Shown here: piece after piece, positions 51,108-60,223 of the stretch
How positions within the stretch are numbered: position 1 is the first letter of the stretch
Layout of the letters: the number at the start of each line of letters is the position of its first letter
Source of the DNA: Ruania albidiflava DSM 18029
Lineage (GTDB): Bacteria > Actinomycetota > Actinomycetes > Actinomycetales > Beutenbergiaceae
Length of the DNA: 64,000 nt
Assembly: GCF_000421225.1 (NCBI RefSeq)
Contig: NZ_ATWL01000014.1
Span: forward strand, 1 to 64,000
Direction of reading: 5' to 3'
Program-made: the position numbers and the translations under genes
The notes under the pieces: generated by a model
The model's input: the letters and a program-made list of their open reading frames with translations, nothing else
Database searches by the model: none
Told to the model about the DNA's origin: nothing

Positions 51108-54100
51108 ATGACCACCCGCCAGGCCGATCTGCGGGTGCTCGTGGTCGGCAGGGTCGACTCCCCGTACCTACTGCAGACCCTGGCGGCGTTGGCCGAGCAG
51201 ACCCGCCCGGTGGGCCAGGTGCTGCTCGGGGCGCTCGGCCAGGAGAGGGACGCGGGCACCGCCGCATGGGACGAGCTGGTCGCCGCTGCAGGTCTGGACC
51301 CAGACCGCGTGCGCCTGGTGCCTGTGCCGGGTGCACCGACGTTCGGCGCGGCAGCACGGCGTGTGCTGCGCACCGTCGAGGACAGCGCAGACTCCGCCGC
51401 CGAGGGCACGGGCCGGCGCTGGCTGTGGTTGCTGCACGATGACTCAGCACCTGCCCCCGATGCGCTCGAGCACCTCCTGACCGCCGTGGACGTGAGCAAC
51501 TCGATCTCCGTGGCCGGTGCGAAGCAGGTCGAGTGGGACGATCCAGACCGCCTGATCTCGGTGGGCGTGCGGGCGACCCGGTGGGGCCGCCGCTTCACCG
51601 GTATCGAGGACGGCGAGATCGACCAGGGGCAGCATGACGGCACCGATGACGTGCTCGCTGTCGGCACGGCCGGGATGCTCGTCGAGCTGGACCTGTGGCG
51701 CCGGCTGGGCGGGCCGGACCCGGTCCTCGGTCCGTTCGAGGACGGTCGGGACCTGAGCGAGCGGGCCCGGCTGGCTGGCCACCGGGTCGTGGTCGTGCCG
51801 CGTGCGGTGGTCCGCCACGCCCGCGCCGGCTACCGCGGCTGGCGTGAGGAACCGGGCACCCCGTCCGACACGCGTCGTTCTTTCCGCGCTCGTCGGGAGG
51901 CCGTGCTGCACCTGCGGCTCACCTCGGCCCGCGCCGTGGTGGTGCCGTTCCTGGCGTTGCTGGCTCTCCTCACCGCACCAGTGCGTGCTCTGTGGCGGGT
52001 GAGCACCAAGGAGCTCGGCCTGGCCGTGGCAGAGCTCGTCGCACCGTTGGTGGTGCTGTCCCACCCACGTGCCATCGCCCGCTCCCGGAACCGGGCCCGG
52101 CGCACCCGAGAGCTGCCACGTCGCAGACTCCGCCCGTTGCAGGCCAGCTGGGGCGAAGTGGCACGGCTACGCCGGGACCGGCGGATGCAGGCGGCCGCGG
52201 CACGCCGGGCGGCCCGCACCCCGAGCGAGCTGGAGATGGCAGAACGTGCGGCAGTCGCGCGCCGGCGCCGGCTCACCCTGGGGGCCGTGCTCCTCGTCGC
52301 GGCCGTGCTCAGCGTGCTCACCGTGGTCCCGACCGCCTTCTCCGGGGACCTCATCGGTGGTGCCTTGCTCCCGGTCGACGCCAGCTTCGCTGAACTGTGG
52401 CGCGCCGCCACCTCCTCGTGGATCACCGCCGGGGACGGGTATGCCGGACCGCCGGACCCGTTCCTGCTGGTGCTCACCGCACTCTCCGGGCTGACCGGCG
52501 GGCCGCTCGGTGTGCCCGTAGGTGTGACCGTGTCCCTCCTGCTCAGCGTGGCGATGCCCCTGGCGGCACTGACCGCCTGGTTCGCCGCCGGGGCCGCGAC
52601 TCGATCGGTCCTGCTGCGGGCCTGGGCGTCCCTCGCCTGGGCGCTGGGGCCGGCACTGCTGCTCGGCCTCGGTGCTGGCCGGCTCGGTGCAGTGGTCGCG
52701 CACGTGCTGCTGCCGCTGGTGCTGCTCGGCGTCGTGCGCAGCCTGGGCCTGGACCGGCGGGACGTCGTGGTCTCCGGCATGGTGGGCGCCCAGCGCCTGC
52801 CGCAGCGCACCTCCCGCCGGGCGGGCAAGTCCGCTCGAGAAGTCAAGCGGGCGCGGCTGGCAGCACTCGCCCGGGTCGCCCGGCGCGAGCCCGAGAAGCA
52901 GGAGGGGGTGCGTACCGATCCCGGAGCCGAGCCGGAGCCCGGTGACGAGCCGGAGACCACCTCAGCGACAGACTCGCAGGAGAAGACCGCCGGGGCGGGA
53001 GCAGCACCAGAACGCGAGACGCCGACCGCTGCCACGGAGGCGGACCAGGAGGCCACCGGTGCGGGCGAGGCGACGGCGGCCCAACGGTCCGCAACCGCAA
53101 CCTCGGCCAAGGTGAGGGACACGACCAAGGGCAAGACGGCGTCGTCGGGGATGGACTGGACCGGGATGACTCCGATCCCCTCCAACACGGCCACTCCCTA
53201 CGAGCCCGGTGAGGATGCAGACAGCCCTCGGGCCACAGTGGTCTCCCAGGTCTCCCGGGCCGGCTCCCTCGGCGCCGCCGCTGCCGCTGGGCTGGCACTG
53301 GCCGTGGTGGTCAGCGGTGCTCCCGTGCTCCTCGGCGCGAGCCTGCTCGCCGTGCTCCTCCTCGCCCTGGCACTCGGCCGCCGACGTCACCTGCCCGCCG
53401 GTCGGGCCCGTCTCGTGCTCGTGCTGCTGCCCGCAGTGGTGGCGCTCACCCCGCTGCTCGTGCACGCTGCCGGTACCGACCACGGGTGGCGGGTGCTGTT
53501 CGCCGACCCCGGCGCCCCACTGCCCAGCGACCCCGGCGGCGCATGGTTGCAGCTGCTCGGTTGGCCCGAGGAACCGGCGGCCAGCACGCTGCTCCCGGCC
53601 ACGGTCGCCTCCTGGGCCCCGCTGGCCGGCACGGCGGTGATCCTGCTCGGCGCGGTCGCAGCTCTCCTCCGAGGGGCTGGCCGCGCCCGGAGCGTGCGGA
53701 TCGGTTGGCTGGTGGCGGTCGTCGGCCTGCTCGCCGCCCTCACCAGCACACGGGTCGCGGTCGGCGTCGGTCGCAGCAGCGATGGCACCGACCAGGTGGT
53801 GCACGGCTGGGCCGGACCGGGCACCTCCCTGGTGCTGGCCGGGTTGCTGATGGCGGTGCTGGCCGCTGCCGACGGGCTGCGCGGCACCCTCAGCCACGCC
53901 AACTTCGGCTGGCGGCAGGTGAGCGCCGCCGTGGCCACTGTGGTGGTGCTGCTCACCCTGACCGTCAGCGCTGCCGGACACACCGCACAGGTGCTCGCCG
54001 AGCGGTCCGGCAGCCTGCCGCCCGACCTGGTGAGGATCGGTGCCCGCGGGGTCAGCCCGGTGCCCGCCCTCGGCCTGGAGCTGCAGGGCTCCCAGCAGCA

Positions 54101-54857
54101 GGGGCGGGCGCTGATGCTCACCGGCACCACCGACGGGGTGGCGGCCCAGCTGTGGCGGGGGAACGGTCCGCAGCTGACCGACACGGCTGCGACCGTGCAG
54201 GTGCAGCGTTGGGCTGCGGCCGAGTCGGGGACCCGCGATGCGGCCGACACCTCGTTGTCCGACCTGGTGGCAGGTCTGGTCAGCGGTGCCGGCGACGATG
54301 CTGCCGAGGTGCTCGCCCAGCACGCGGTCGGTGTGGTGATCGTGCCGGGTGAGGACTCTGCCGTGACCGGGACCGCACCGGTGGACACCGCTGCCCGTGC
54401 CGCCATCATCGCCGAGCTGGACGCGGTCCCCGGACTGGACCGGGTCACCGAGAACAGTGCGGGCATCCTCTGGCGGGTGAGCCTGGGGGAGGGGAGCGCT
54501 GACTCGGCGATCGCCCGCATCCAGCTCCGAGCAGGGGACGGCACACTCATCCAGAACGTGCCTGCCTCGCCAGCTCGTCTCGGCGGTCAGATCACCGCCG
54601 AAGGGCGCGATCGCACCGTGGTGCTGGCCGATCGCGCCGACTCCGCCTGGCGCGCCTGGCTCGGCGGTACACCGCTACGCGCCGGTGAGGACGAGTGGCG
54701 TCAGACGTTCCAGGTGCCGGACGGTGCGACCGGAGACCTCGTGCTGCACCACCGACCGCTGTGGATCGGGCCGTGGCGGATCGCCGCTGTGGTGGTCGGT
54801 GTGCTCACGGTGCTGCTTGCCCTGCCGACCCGGCGACGCCGAGGGGAGGATGGCTGA
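51108..54857 (+). CDS. large GT2 multi-pass membrane protein
   Basis: A 1249-residue protein. An N-terminal GT2-like domain (about 1-260) has W-L-W-L-L-H-D-D-S-A-P, with the D-D pair in the metal-binding position. Then come many membrane helices between about 275 and 970, interrupted by a long charged, Glu/Thr/Ala-rich loop (about 590-690), and an extracellular C-terminal domain ending in a last helix (about 1220-1240). This protein family is widespread in actinobacteria beside whiB2. A role in transferring lipid-linked sugars to the outer face or wall is likely but unproven. Its stop overlaps the DUF5719 start. Confidence 0.75.
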   Translation: MTTRQADLRVLVVGRVDSPYLLQTLAALAEQTRPVGQVLLGALGQERDAGTAAWDELVAAAGLDPDRVRLVPVPGAPTFGAAARRVLRTVEDSADSAAEGTGRRWLWLLHDDSAPAPDALEHLLTAVDVSNSISVAGAKQVEWDDPDRLISVGVRATRWGRRFTGIEDGEIDQGQHDGTDDVLAVGTAGMLVELDLWRRLGGPDPVLGPFEDGRDLSERARLAGHRVVVVPRAVVRHARAGYRGWREEPGTPSDTRRSFRARREAVLHLRLTSARAVVVPFLALLALLTAPVRALWRVSTKELGLAVAELVAPLVVLSHPRAIARSRNRARRTRELPRRRLRPLQASWGEVARLRRDRRMQAAAARRAARTPSELEMAERAAVARRRRLTLGAVLLVAAVLSVLTVVPTAFSGDLIGGALLPVDASFAELWRAATSSWITAGDGYAGPPDPFLLVLTALSGLTGGPLGVPVGVTVSLLLSVAMPLAALTAWFAAGAATRSVLLRAWASLAWALGPALLLGLGAGRLGAVVAHVLLPLVLLGVVRSLGLDRRDVVVSGMVGAQRLPQRTSRRAGKSAREVKRARLAALARVARREPEKQEGVRTDPGAEPEPGDEPETTSATDSQEKTAGAGAAPERETPTAATEADQEATGAGEATAAQRSATATSAKVRDTTKGKTASSGMDWTGMTPIPSNTATPYEPGEDADSPRATVVSQVSRAGSLGAAAAAGLALAVVVSGAPVLLGASLLAVLLLALALGRRRHLPAGRARLVLVLLPAVVALTPLLVHAAGTDHGWRVLFADPGAPLPSDPGGAWLQLLGWPEEPAASTLLPATVASWAPLAGTAVILLGAVAALLRGAGRARSVRIGWLVAVVGLLAALTSTRVAVGVGRSSDGTDQVVHGWAGPGTSLVLAGLLMAVLAAADGLRGTLSHANFGWRQVSAAVATVVVLLTLTVSAAGHTAQVLAERSGSLPPDLVRIGARGVSPVPALGLELQGSQQQGRALMLTGTTDGVAAQLWRGNGPQLTDTAATVQVQRWAAAESGTRDAADTSLSDLVAGLVSGAGDDAAEVLAQHAVGVVIVPGEDSAVTGTAPVDTAARAAIIAELDAVPGLDRVTENSAGILWRVSLGEGSADSAIARIQLRAGDGTLIQNVPASPARLGGQITAEGRDRTVVLADRADSAWRAWLGGTPLRAGEDEWRQTFQVPDGATGDLVLHHRPLWIGPWRIAAVVVGVLTVLLALPTRRRRGEDG

Positions 54858-56389
54858 TGGCCAAGACCGGACGGCTCGGCACCCTGCTGCGAGTCCTCAG
54901 CAGCACGGTGACCGGCGTGGGGGTGCTGGCCCTTGCTGGTGCGGGTGTGGCCGCCGGCATGCTCTGGGAAGCACCGGAGTCCAGCACAGTGCAGCTTCCG
55001 GCCGTGCAGGTGGACGCCAGCATGCTCGACCTGGTGTGCCCACCCACGCCCGAGGTGCCCACCGGCGAGGGCGGTGACATCGACTACGACGAGGAGTTCG
55101 GCACCGGTGGTACCGAGGCCCAGGTGAGCAACCGACTGGTCGTCGTGGGCCGCGGTGGGGCTGCCGGAGAGGCCACCGCCGGTCCGGTCGGCTCGGCGAG
55201 CCCGGAGACGGTGCCGGCACACGGAGACGTGCGCCTGTACGACAGCACCGAGAGCTCAGCGCTGCGCCTGACGGCCGAACCGTCCGGGGAGCAGACTGCG
55301 CTCGCTGCCGGGGCGGCGTTGGCCCGCAGCGACGCCGGCGACCTGCGCGGTCTGGCCGCTGGTTCCTGCACACCGCCGGCACCCTCCGCCTGGCTCGTGG
55401 GCGGGCAGACCGAACCAGGTGCCAGCGCGCGGCTCACCCTCGCCAACCCCGGTCCGACGCCGGTGGAGGTGACCGCACAGCTGTGGGGTGCGACCGGCGC
55501 ACTGGAGGAACCGGTCACGGTGCCGGTCCCTGCGAACGACTCCCGGCAGGTGCTGCTCGAGTCGGTCTCGATGGAGCCTCGCCTGGCCGTGCAGGTGCGC
55601 GTGGACGGCGGGGCGGTGGCGGCCAGCCTCCAGGACACCGTGCTCAACGGGCTGGTCCCGGCCGGGACCGCCACCGTCACCCCGACCCTGCCGCCCGCGC
55701 AGGAGCTGCAGATCGGTCCGGTGCCGATCAACAGCAGTGGGACCGCGTCGGTGCGGTTGGTCAACCCCACCGACGAGGTGGCCACAGTGGCGCTGGAGGT
55801 GCTCGGCCCGCAGGGCAGCACGTCGCTGGCCGGTGCCGAGGACCTGGAGATCGACCCGAACACGGTCACCGACGTCAGCCTGGACGGTATCGACACTGGC
55901 TACTCCAGCATCGCGGTGCACTCCGACCAGCCGGTCACCGGCGCTGTGCTCGTCTCCCGCACCGGGCAGGCCGGTGAGCTCGACCCGGACCAACCGGTGG
56001 TGGACCGCGCCTGGCTGCCGGCCACCGGTGCGGCAGAGCACGGGTTGCTGCCGCTCGTCGGGCTGGGGTCGTTGGTGGACCGGGCGGCGCTGTCGGTGAC
56101 CAACCCAGGCGAGGACGAGGTGCAGCTGAGCGTGCGCCCGATCGGTGCCGACGGGCAGGCGGGAGAGCCCACCGAGGTCACCGTGCCTGCGGGGACGACG
56201 GTCCCGGTGGGTGACGACGCCGACCTCGACCTGGCGGACGCTGCCGCAGTGGAGATCACCGGCGGTCCGGTGCTGGCCAGCCTGACGCTGGCCGGGCACG
56301 TCAGTGACGGCAACCTCGTCGGTGTGCTGCCGCTCACGCCGGATGCCGACCGGGACGAGAGCGTGGCTGTTCGCCTCAGCCCCTACTGA
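54857..56389 (+). CDS. DUF5719 extracytoplasmic protein
   Basis: A 510-residue protein with one N-terminal membrane anchor (about 12-35) and a beta-rich extracytoplasmic region built from repeated Ig-like strands (for example P-V-E-V-T-A-Q-L-W-G). It fits DUF5719, which follows the large GT2 gene in actinobacteria. The ATG shares a base with the preceding stop, so the two proteins probably work together outside the membrane. Function unknown. Confidence 0.72.
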   Translation: MAKTGRLGTLLRVLSSTVTGVGVLALAGAGVAAGMLWEAPESSTVQLPAVQVDASMLDLVCPPTPEVPTGEGGDIDYDEEFGTGGTEAQVSNRLVVVGRGGAAGEATAGPVGSASPETVPAHGDVRLYDSTESSALRLTAEPSGEQTALAAGAALARSDAGDLRGLAAGSCTPPAPSAWLVGGQTEPGASARLTLANPGPTPVEVTAQLWGATGALEEPVTVPVPANDSRQVLLESVSMEPRLAVQVRVDGGAVAASLQDTVLNGLVPAGTATVTPTLPPAQELQIGPVPINSSGTASVRLVNPTDEVATVALEVLGPQGSTSLAGAEDLEIDPNTVTDVSLDGIDTGYSSIAVHSDQPVTGAVLVSRTGQAGELDPDQPVVDRAWLPATGAAEHGLLPLVGLGSLVDRAALSVTNPGEDEVQLSVRPIGADGQAGEPTEVTVPAGTTVPVGDDADLDLADAAAVEITGGPVLASLTLAGHVSDGNLVGVLPLTPDADRDESVAVRLSPY

Positions 56390-56402
56390 TCGCTCGGCGG
56401 GG

Positions 56403-56846
56403 TCAGCTCAGATAGTCCGGGTCGATGTCCTGCGGATCCCGGTGGAGCAGGTGCGCGATCTGCTCGACGAGCACGTCCCGCAGCAGCAGCGCAGTCTCCA
56501 GCTCTCCGTCCGCCCGCGCAGCCACCGGGTGGCGATAGACCACGATCCGGTGCGTCAGGCCCGCGGCCCCGTCGGCCGGGAAGTAGCGCGCCAGTGGCAC
56601 TGCACCCACTTCCCACGGCGCCGGGTCGGAGGGCGGCACCGCCTCCACGGCGAACTCCACACCGTCCAGCTCGGTGCCCACCTGCCGCTCCAGTCGCTCG
56701 ACCACGGCGAGCACCAGCTCGTCGAACCGCTCTGCGCGGGTGCGCCAGCCGGGCAACGTCGGCGGTAGCAGGGGGCCACGCAGTCCTCGACCGTGCCGGT
56801 CGCGACGACGCCGCCGGGCCGACAACGGGGTCTTCTGGTGCGCCAC
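56403..56846 (-). CDS. zincin-like family protein with degenerate metal motif
   Basis: A 147-residue protein of the small actinobacterial metallopeptidase-like (zincin) family: a basic N-terminus, then R-F-D-E-L-V and P-L-A-R-Y-F-P-A-D-G, ending R-D-P-Q-D-I-D-P. In place of HExxH it has E128-Q-I-A-H132, so the first histidine and the catalytic glutamate are missing and protease activity is doubtful. GTG 56846 is taken as the start; it is divergent from the DUF3499 gene. Confidence 0.65.
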   Translation of the reverse strand: MAHQKTPLSARRRRRDRHGRGLRGPLLPPTLPGWRTRAERFDELVLAVVERLERQVGTELDGVEFAVEAVPPSDPAPWEVGAVPLARYFPADGAAGLTHRIVVYRHPVAARADGELETALLLRDVLVEQIAHLLHRDPQDIDPDYLS

Positions 56847-56916
56847 GGATCCAGCCTGCCAGAGATGCGGCGTGGTAGGCACACATCTGTGGTGTGGCGG
56901 AGTACGGTGAGGTGCT

Positions 56917-57321
56917 GTGAGAGCGACTCGAGGGTGCACCCGATCTGCGTGCCAGGAACCCGCCGTGGCGACGCTCACCTATGTCTACTCGGACCAGACC
57001 GCTGTGCTGGGTCCGTTGGCGACGCACGCCGAGCCGCACACCTACGACCTGTGCGTGGCGCACGCCGAACGGCTCACGGTGCCGCGCGGCTGGGACGTGG
57101 TGCGCCTGGCTACCGAGTTCGAGCCTGCCCCGCCGAGCCCAGACGACCTGCTCGCGCTGGCCGATGCGGTGCGGGAGGCGTCCCGCACACCTCCGCCCAC
57201 TGCGGTGCCTGCCGCGCGAGGCGAGTTCCCCGGCCCGCCAGCACCGGTGACCGCCCACCGGCCCGCCCCCGAGGTGGGCCGTCGCGGACATCTGCGGGTG
57301 ATTCGCGGCGAAGGGGATTGA
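56917..57321 (+). CDS. DUF3499 family protein
   Basis: A 134-residue protein with the conserved N-terminal half of DUF3499: C-T-R-S-A-C-Q-E-P-A-V-A-T-L-T-Y-V-Y, H-T-Y-D-L-C and H-A-E-R-L-T-V-P-R-G-W. The paired cysteines suggest metal binding. The second half is proline-rich and variable. It is a conserved actinobacterial gene normally just before manB; here an ATP-grasp gene on the other strand intervenes. Function unknown. Confidence 0.8.
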   Translation: MRATRGCTRSACQEPAVATLTYVYSDQTAVLGPLATHAEPHTYDLCVAHAERLTVPRGWDVVRLATEFEPAPPSPDDLLALADAVREASRTPPPTAVPAARGEFPGPPAPVTAHRPAPEVGRRGHLRVIRGEGD

Positions 57322-57327
57322 TCCCCG

Positions 57328-58479
57328 TCAGCACCACCGGCCGCACGGGATCGTGTGCACCGGCCAGTCACGGGGGTTGCTGATCTCGGGCGGAAGGGTG
57401 ACCGCACCGTAGGGGTCGGGCTGCGCGATCGTGCCGAAGAGCGCACCCGACGGCCGCCCTCGGACGAGATCCTGCTCCAGGCGGATCTGGGCTGCCACGA
57501 CGGCTGCCCCCATCTGCCTGTCGTGCCGCCTGCTGTAGAAGTGGTCTCCGCCTGGAGCCCGGGTGATCTCACCGAGCGTCGGCTCGCCAGGTGTGTCGTA
57601 CAGGTCGACCCGGCAGAAGGGCACACCCGCGGCTCGAGAAAGGTGCCGGGCGATGCCTGTCATGTCGTCGAACCCCTGGGGGACAGGCAGATCGTGGTCC
57701 ATCGTGCGGAACCGGTCCGCCTGCCCGAGGTCTTCGCGATCCTCGGTGAGATACCGATAGCGGATCGAGGCGGGGTCACGGTGCGTGCCGACCCGCCGCA
57801 GCATCACCTGGAGTACCTCGCCATAGGCTGTATAGATCTTCACGTCCTCAGGGATCGCACCGGCAGAGGCGTGAACGTCGAGCACCTCTTCTGCGAAGAA
57901 CGGGGGACGGGCCCGCCGCGGCCCGAGCTCGACGAACCGAGCCTTGATCTGCGCGAGCGTGAGGCGTTGCGAGCCATCCAGCGACTCGAAGACTCCACTG
58001 GACGCCCTGCGCAGCAGAAAGACCGAGACCCCGCCGGCCCCGCCGTCGGCCTTGAGTACGAACTCCCCAGGCATCGCAGTCAGGTCGATCTCCTCGACAG
58101 AGCTCCACACCGCCAGTACCTCGGGCGTACGCACGCCGTGCGAGGCTGCCAGGTGATAGTTGCGGAGCTTGTGCGGTATCTGGCTAAAAGGGGTGAGGTA
58201 CTCAGCGTCGACCGTGCGAACGATGCGCTGAGCATTCCGGAGGCTGAGGACCTCGCGACGAAATGAAGGACGTCCCGTGCTGCGCAGAAGCCGCTCCCGG
58301 GTTTCCTGCGCCTGCGCCTGTTCTTGACGAAGCCTCCGGTCCAGCGCCTTGATCTGGGCCGATCGGGATTCGACCTTTCGGGTGAGCCGGTCGATCTGCT
58401 CCCGTTGCCGCTGGATGATCGCATCCCGGCGTGCGATTGCTGGGATCCGAGACCGCAGCCACGTCTTTGCCTTCTGCAC
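57328..58479 (-). CDS. TupA-like ATP-grasp protein (soluble paralogue)
   Basis: A 383-residue ATP-grasp protein. A coiled coil (about 18-70) precedes the conserved part (about 105-375), with F-V-L-K-A-D-G-G-A-G-G-V, F-C-R-V-D-L-Y-D-T and L-G-E-I-T-R-A-P-G-G. It is a paralogue of the protein at 42265 but has no membrane helices. It probably ligates an amino acid or peptide to a carboxyl group of the surface polymer or its precursor. Start GTG 58479 with GGAGAG upstream. It sits as an inverted insert between DUF3499 and manB. Confidence 0.75.
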   Translation of the reverse strand: MQKAKTWLRSRIPAIARRDAIIQRQREQIDRLTRKVESRSAQIKALDRRLRQEQAQAQETRERLLRSTGRPSFRREVLSLRNAQRIVRTVDAEYLTPFSQIPHKLRNYHLAASHGVRTPEVLAVWSSVEEIDLTAMPGEFVLKADGGAGGVSVFLLRRASSGVFESLDGSQRLTLAQIKARFVELGPRRARPPFFAEEVLDVHASAGAIPEDVKIYTAYGEVLQVMLRRVGTHRDPASIRYRYLTEDREDLGQADRFRTMDHDLPVPQGFDDMTGIARHLSRAAGVPFCRVDLYDTPGEPTLGEITRAPGGDHFYSRRHDRQMGAAVVAAQIRLEQDLVRGRPSGALFGTIAQPDPYGAVTLPPEISNPRDWPVHTIPCGRWC

Positions 58480-58549
58480 CGAGCTCTCCTGCCGCCGACC
58501 AGGTCTGATCCTGCCATGGGAGCAGGCCGAGGGACGATAGGCTCACGTT

Positions 58550-59986
58550 GTGTCTGATCTCGATGCCATCGTGAAGGCGTACGACATCCGAGGCGTGGTG
58601 CCCGAGGAATGGGGCGAGGAAGTCGCCCGTGCGCTTGGTGGTGCGTTCGCGGATGTCGTCGCCACACCCGGCGGTGCCAACAGCATCGCCATCGGGCATG
58701 ACATGCGGGCCTCCTCACCCGGTCTCGTGCAGGCGTTCGCAGAAGGCGCCTGCTGGCGTGGCGTCGACGTCACCCTGATCGGGCTGTGCTCCACCGACGG
58801 TCTCTACTACGCCTCCGGCTCGCTGGACGTGCCCGGGGCGATGTTCACCGCGAGCCACAACCCGGCCCAGTACAACGGCATCAAGATGTGCCACGCCGGC
58901 GCCCGACCAGTCGGCCAGGACAGCGGGCTCGCCGACGTGCAGCGGCTCGCCGCGCAGTACCTGGATGAAGGGATTCCCGCGGCCGGCGACACCGGCACGC
59001 GCACCGAGACCGACCTCCTGGCCGACTACGCCGCGCACCTGCGGGGGCTAGTGCCTCTCGAAGGCATCCGTCCGCTGAAGGTCGTCGTAGACGCAGGCAA
59101 CGGGATGGCCGGTCTGACCGTCCCAGCAGTTCTCGGTACCGAGACCGGGATGCCGGATGTGGGCCTGGAGCTGGTGCCGCTGTATTTCGAGCTCGACGGC
59201 ACGTTCCCCAACCACGAGGCCAACCCGCTCGATCCGGCGAACCTGATGGACCTGCAGACCGCCGTCATCGCCGAGGAGGCCGACCTCGGTCTGGCGTTCG
59301 ACGGCGATGCCGACCGGTGCTTCGTCGTCGACGAGAAGGGGGTCCCGGTCAGCCCCTCCGCCGTGACCGCCCTCGTCGGCCTGCGTGAGCTGTTCAAGGA
59401 GCAGGAGGCCGGACGCCAGGCGACCATCATCCACAACCACATCACCTCCCGCGCCGTGGCCGAGCTGGTAGAAGGGTCCGGCGGACGCGCAGTCCGGACT
59501 CGGGTGGGGCACTCGTTCATCAAGGCGCAGATGGCCGAGAACGAAGCCGTCTTCGGCGGCGAGCACAGTGCGCACTACTACTTCCGCGACTTCTGGTTCG
59601 CGGACACCGGCATGCTCGCGGCCCTGCACGTGCTGCGAGCACTCGGCGAGTCAGCAAGCCGCCTCTCCGAGATCGCCGAGATCTACACCCCGTACTTCGC
59701 CTCCGGGGAGATCAACTCCCGGGTCGCCGACGCACCCGCCGCCCAGGAGCGGGTGCAGCAGGCCTTCGCCGACGACATCGCGGCCGGCACAGTGCAGGTC
59801 GAGGAGTTCGACGGCGTCACCTACAGCCACTGGGACAGCTCACCGCGGTGGTGGTTCAACCTACGCTCCTCCAACACCGAACCGCTGCTGCGCCTGAACG
59901 TGGAGGCGCAGGACGAGGACATCATGACCAAGATCCGCGACGGCGTGCTCGCCCTGGTGCGCGAGGGACAGGAGGTGGAACAGTGA
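58550..59986 (+). CDS. manB: phosphomannomutase/phosphoglucomutase
   Basis: A 478-residue alpha-D-phosphohexomutase that interconverts hexose 6-phosphate and hexose 1-phosphate. The phosphoserine is S102 in T-A-S-H-N-P, the Mg loop is D251-G-D-A-D-R, the sugar-binding loop is G-G-E-H-S-A-H, and the phosphate-binding loop is near the C-terminus in R-S-S-N-T-E-P. GDP-mannose and other donor sugars for the glycosyltransferases depend on this step. GTG 58550 start. It overlaps the small Trm112-like gene by four bases. Confidence 0.9.
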   Translation: MSDLDAIVKAYDIRGVVPEEWGEEVARALGGAFADVVATPGGANSIAIGHDMRASSPGLVQAFAEGACWRGVDVTLIGLCSTDGLYYASGSLDVPGAMFTASHNPAQYNGIKMCHAGARPVGQDSGLADVQRLAAQYLDEGIPAAGDTGTRTETDLLADYAAHLRGLVPLEGIRPLKVVVDAGNGMAGLTVPAVLGTETGMPDVGLELVPLYFELDGTFPNHEANPLDPANLMDLQTAVIAEEADLGLAFDGDADRCFVVDEKGVPVSPSAVTALVGLRELFKEQEAGRQATIIHNHITSRAVAELVEGSGGRAVRTRVGHSFIKAQMAENEAVFGGEHSAHYYFRDFWFADTGMLAALHVLRALGESASRLSEIAEIYTPYFASGEINSRVADAPAAQERVQQAFADDIAAGTVQVEEFDGVTYSHWDSSPRWWFNLRSSNTEPLLRLNVEAQDEDIMTKIRDGVLALVREGQEVEQ

Positions 59987-60183
59987 CGAGCCCGGACAAC
60001 GGCGTCGAACTGTGGCTGCGGCAGATCCTGCGCTGCCCCGTCACCGGCGAGAAGCTGGTCGCAGGCACGGCACCAGACGGGAGTCCGGAGCTGCACTCCA
60101 CCGGAACCGGGCAGGTGCTCGCCTATCCAGTGCGAGACGGCGTCCCGGTGCTGCTTGAGCACGAGGCCCGCCGGGTCCGCTGA
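59983..60183 (+). CDS. Trm112-like small protein
   Basis: A 66-residue protein of the Trm112/YcaR type, with L-R-C-P-V-T-G-E-K-L and Y-P-V-R-D-G-V-P-V-L-L. The second zinc-cysteine pair of eukaryotic Trm112 is absent, as in many bacterial members. It follows manB by a four-base overlap in a conserved actinobacterial order. Its role may be to stabilise a partner enzyme. Confidence 0.78.
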   Translation: MTSPDNGVELWLRQILRCPVTGEKLVAGTAPDGSPELHSTGTGQVLAYPVRDGVPVLLEHEARRVR

Positions 60184-60223
60184 ACACGTGATGCTCGCAC
60201 CCGACCTGGGAGAGGACTGACGT

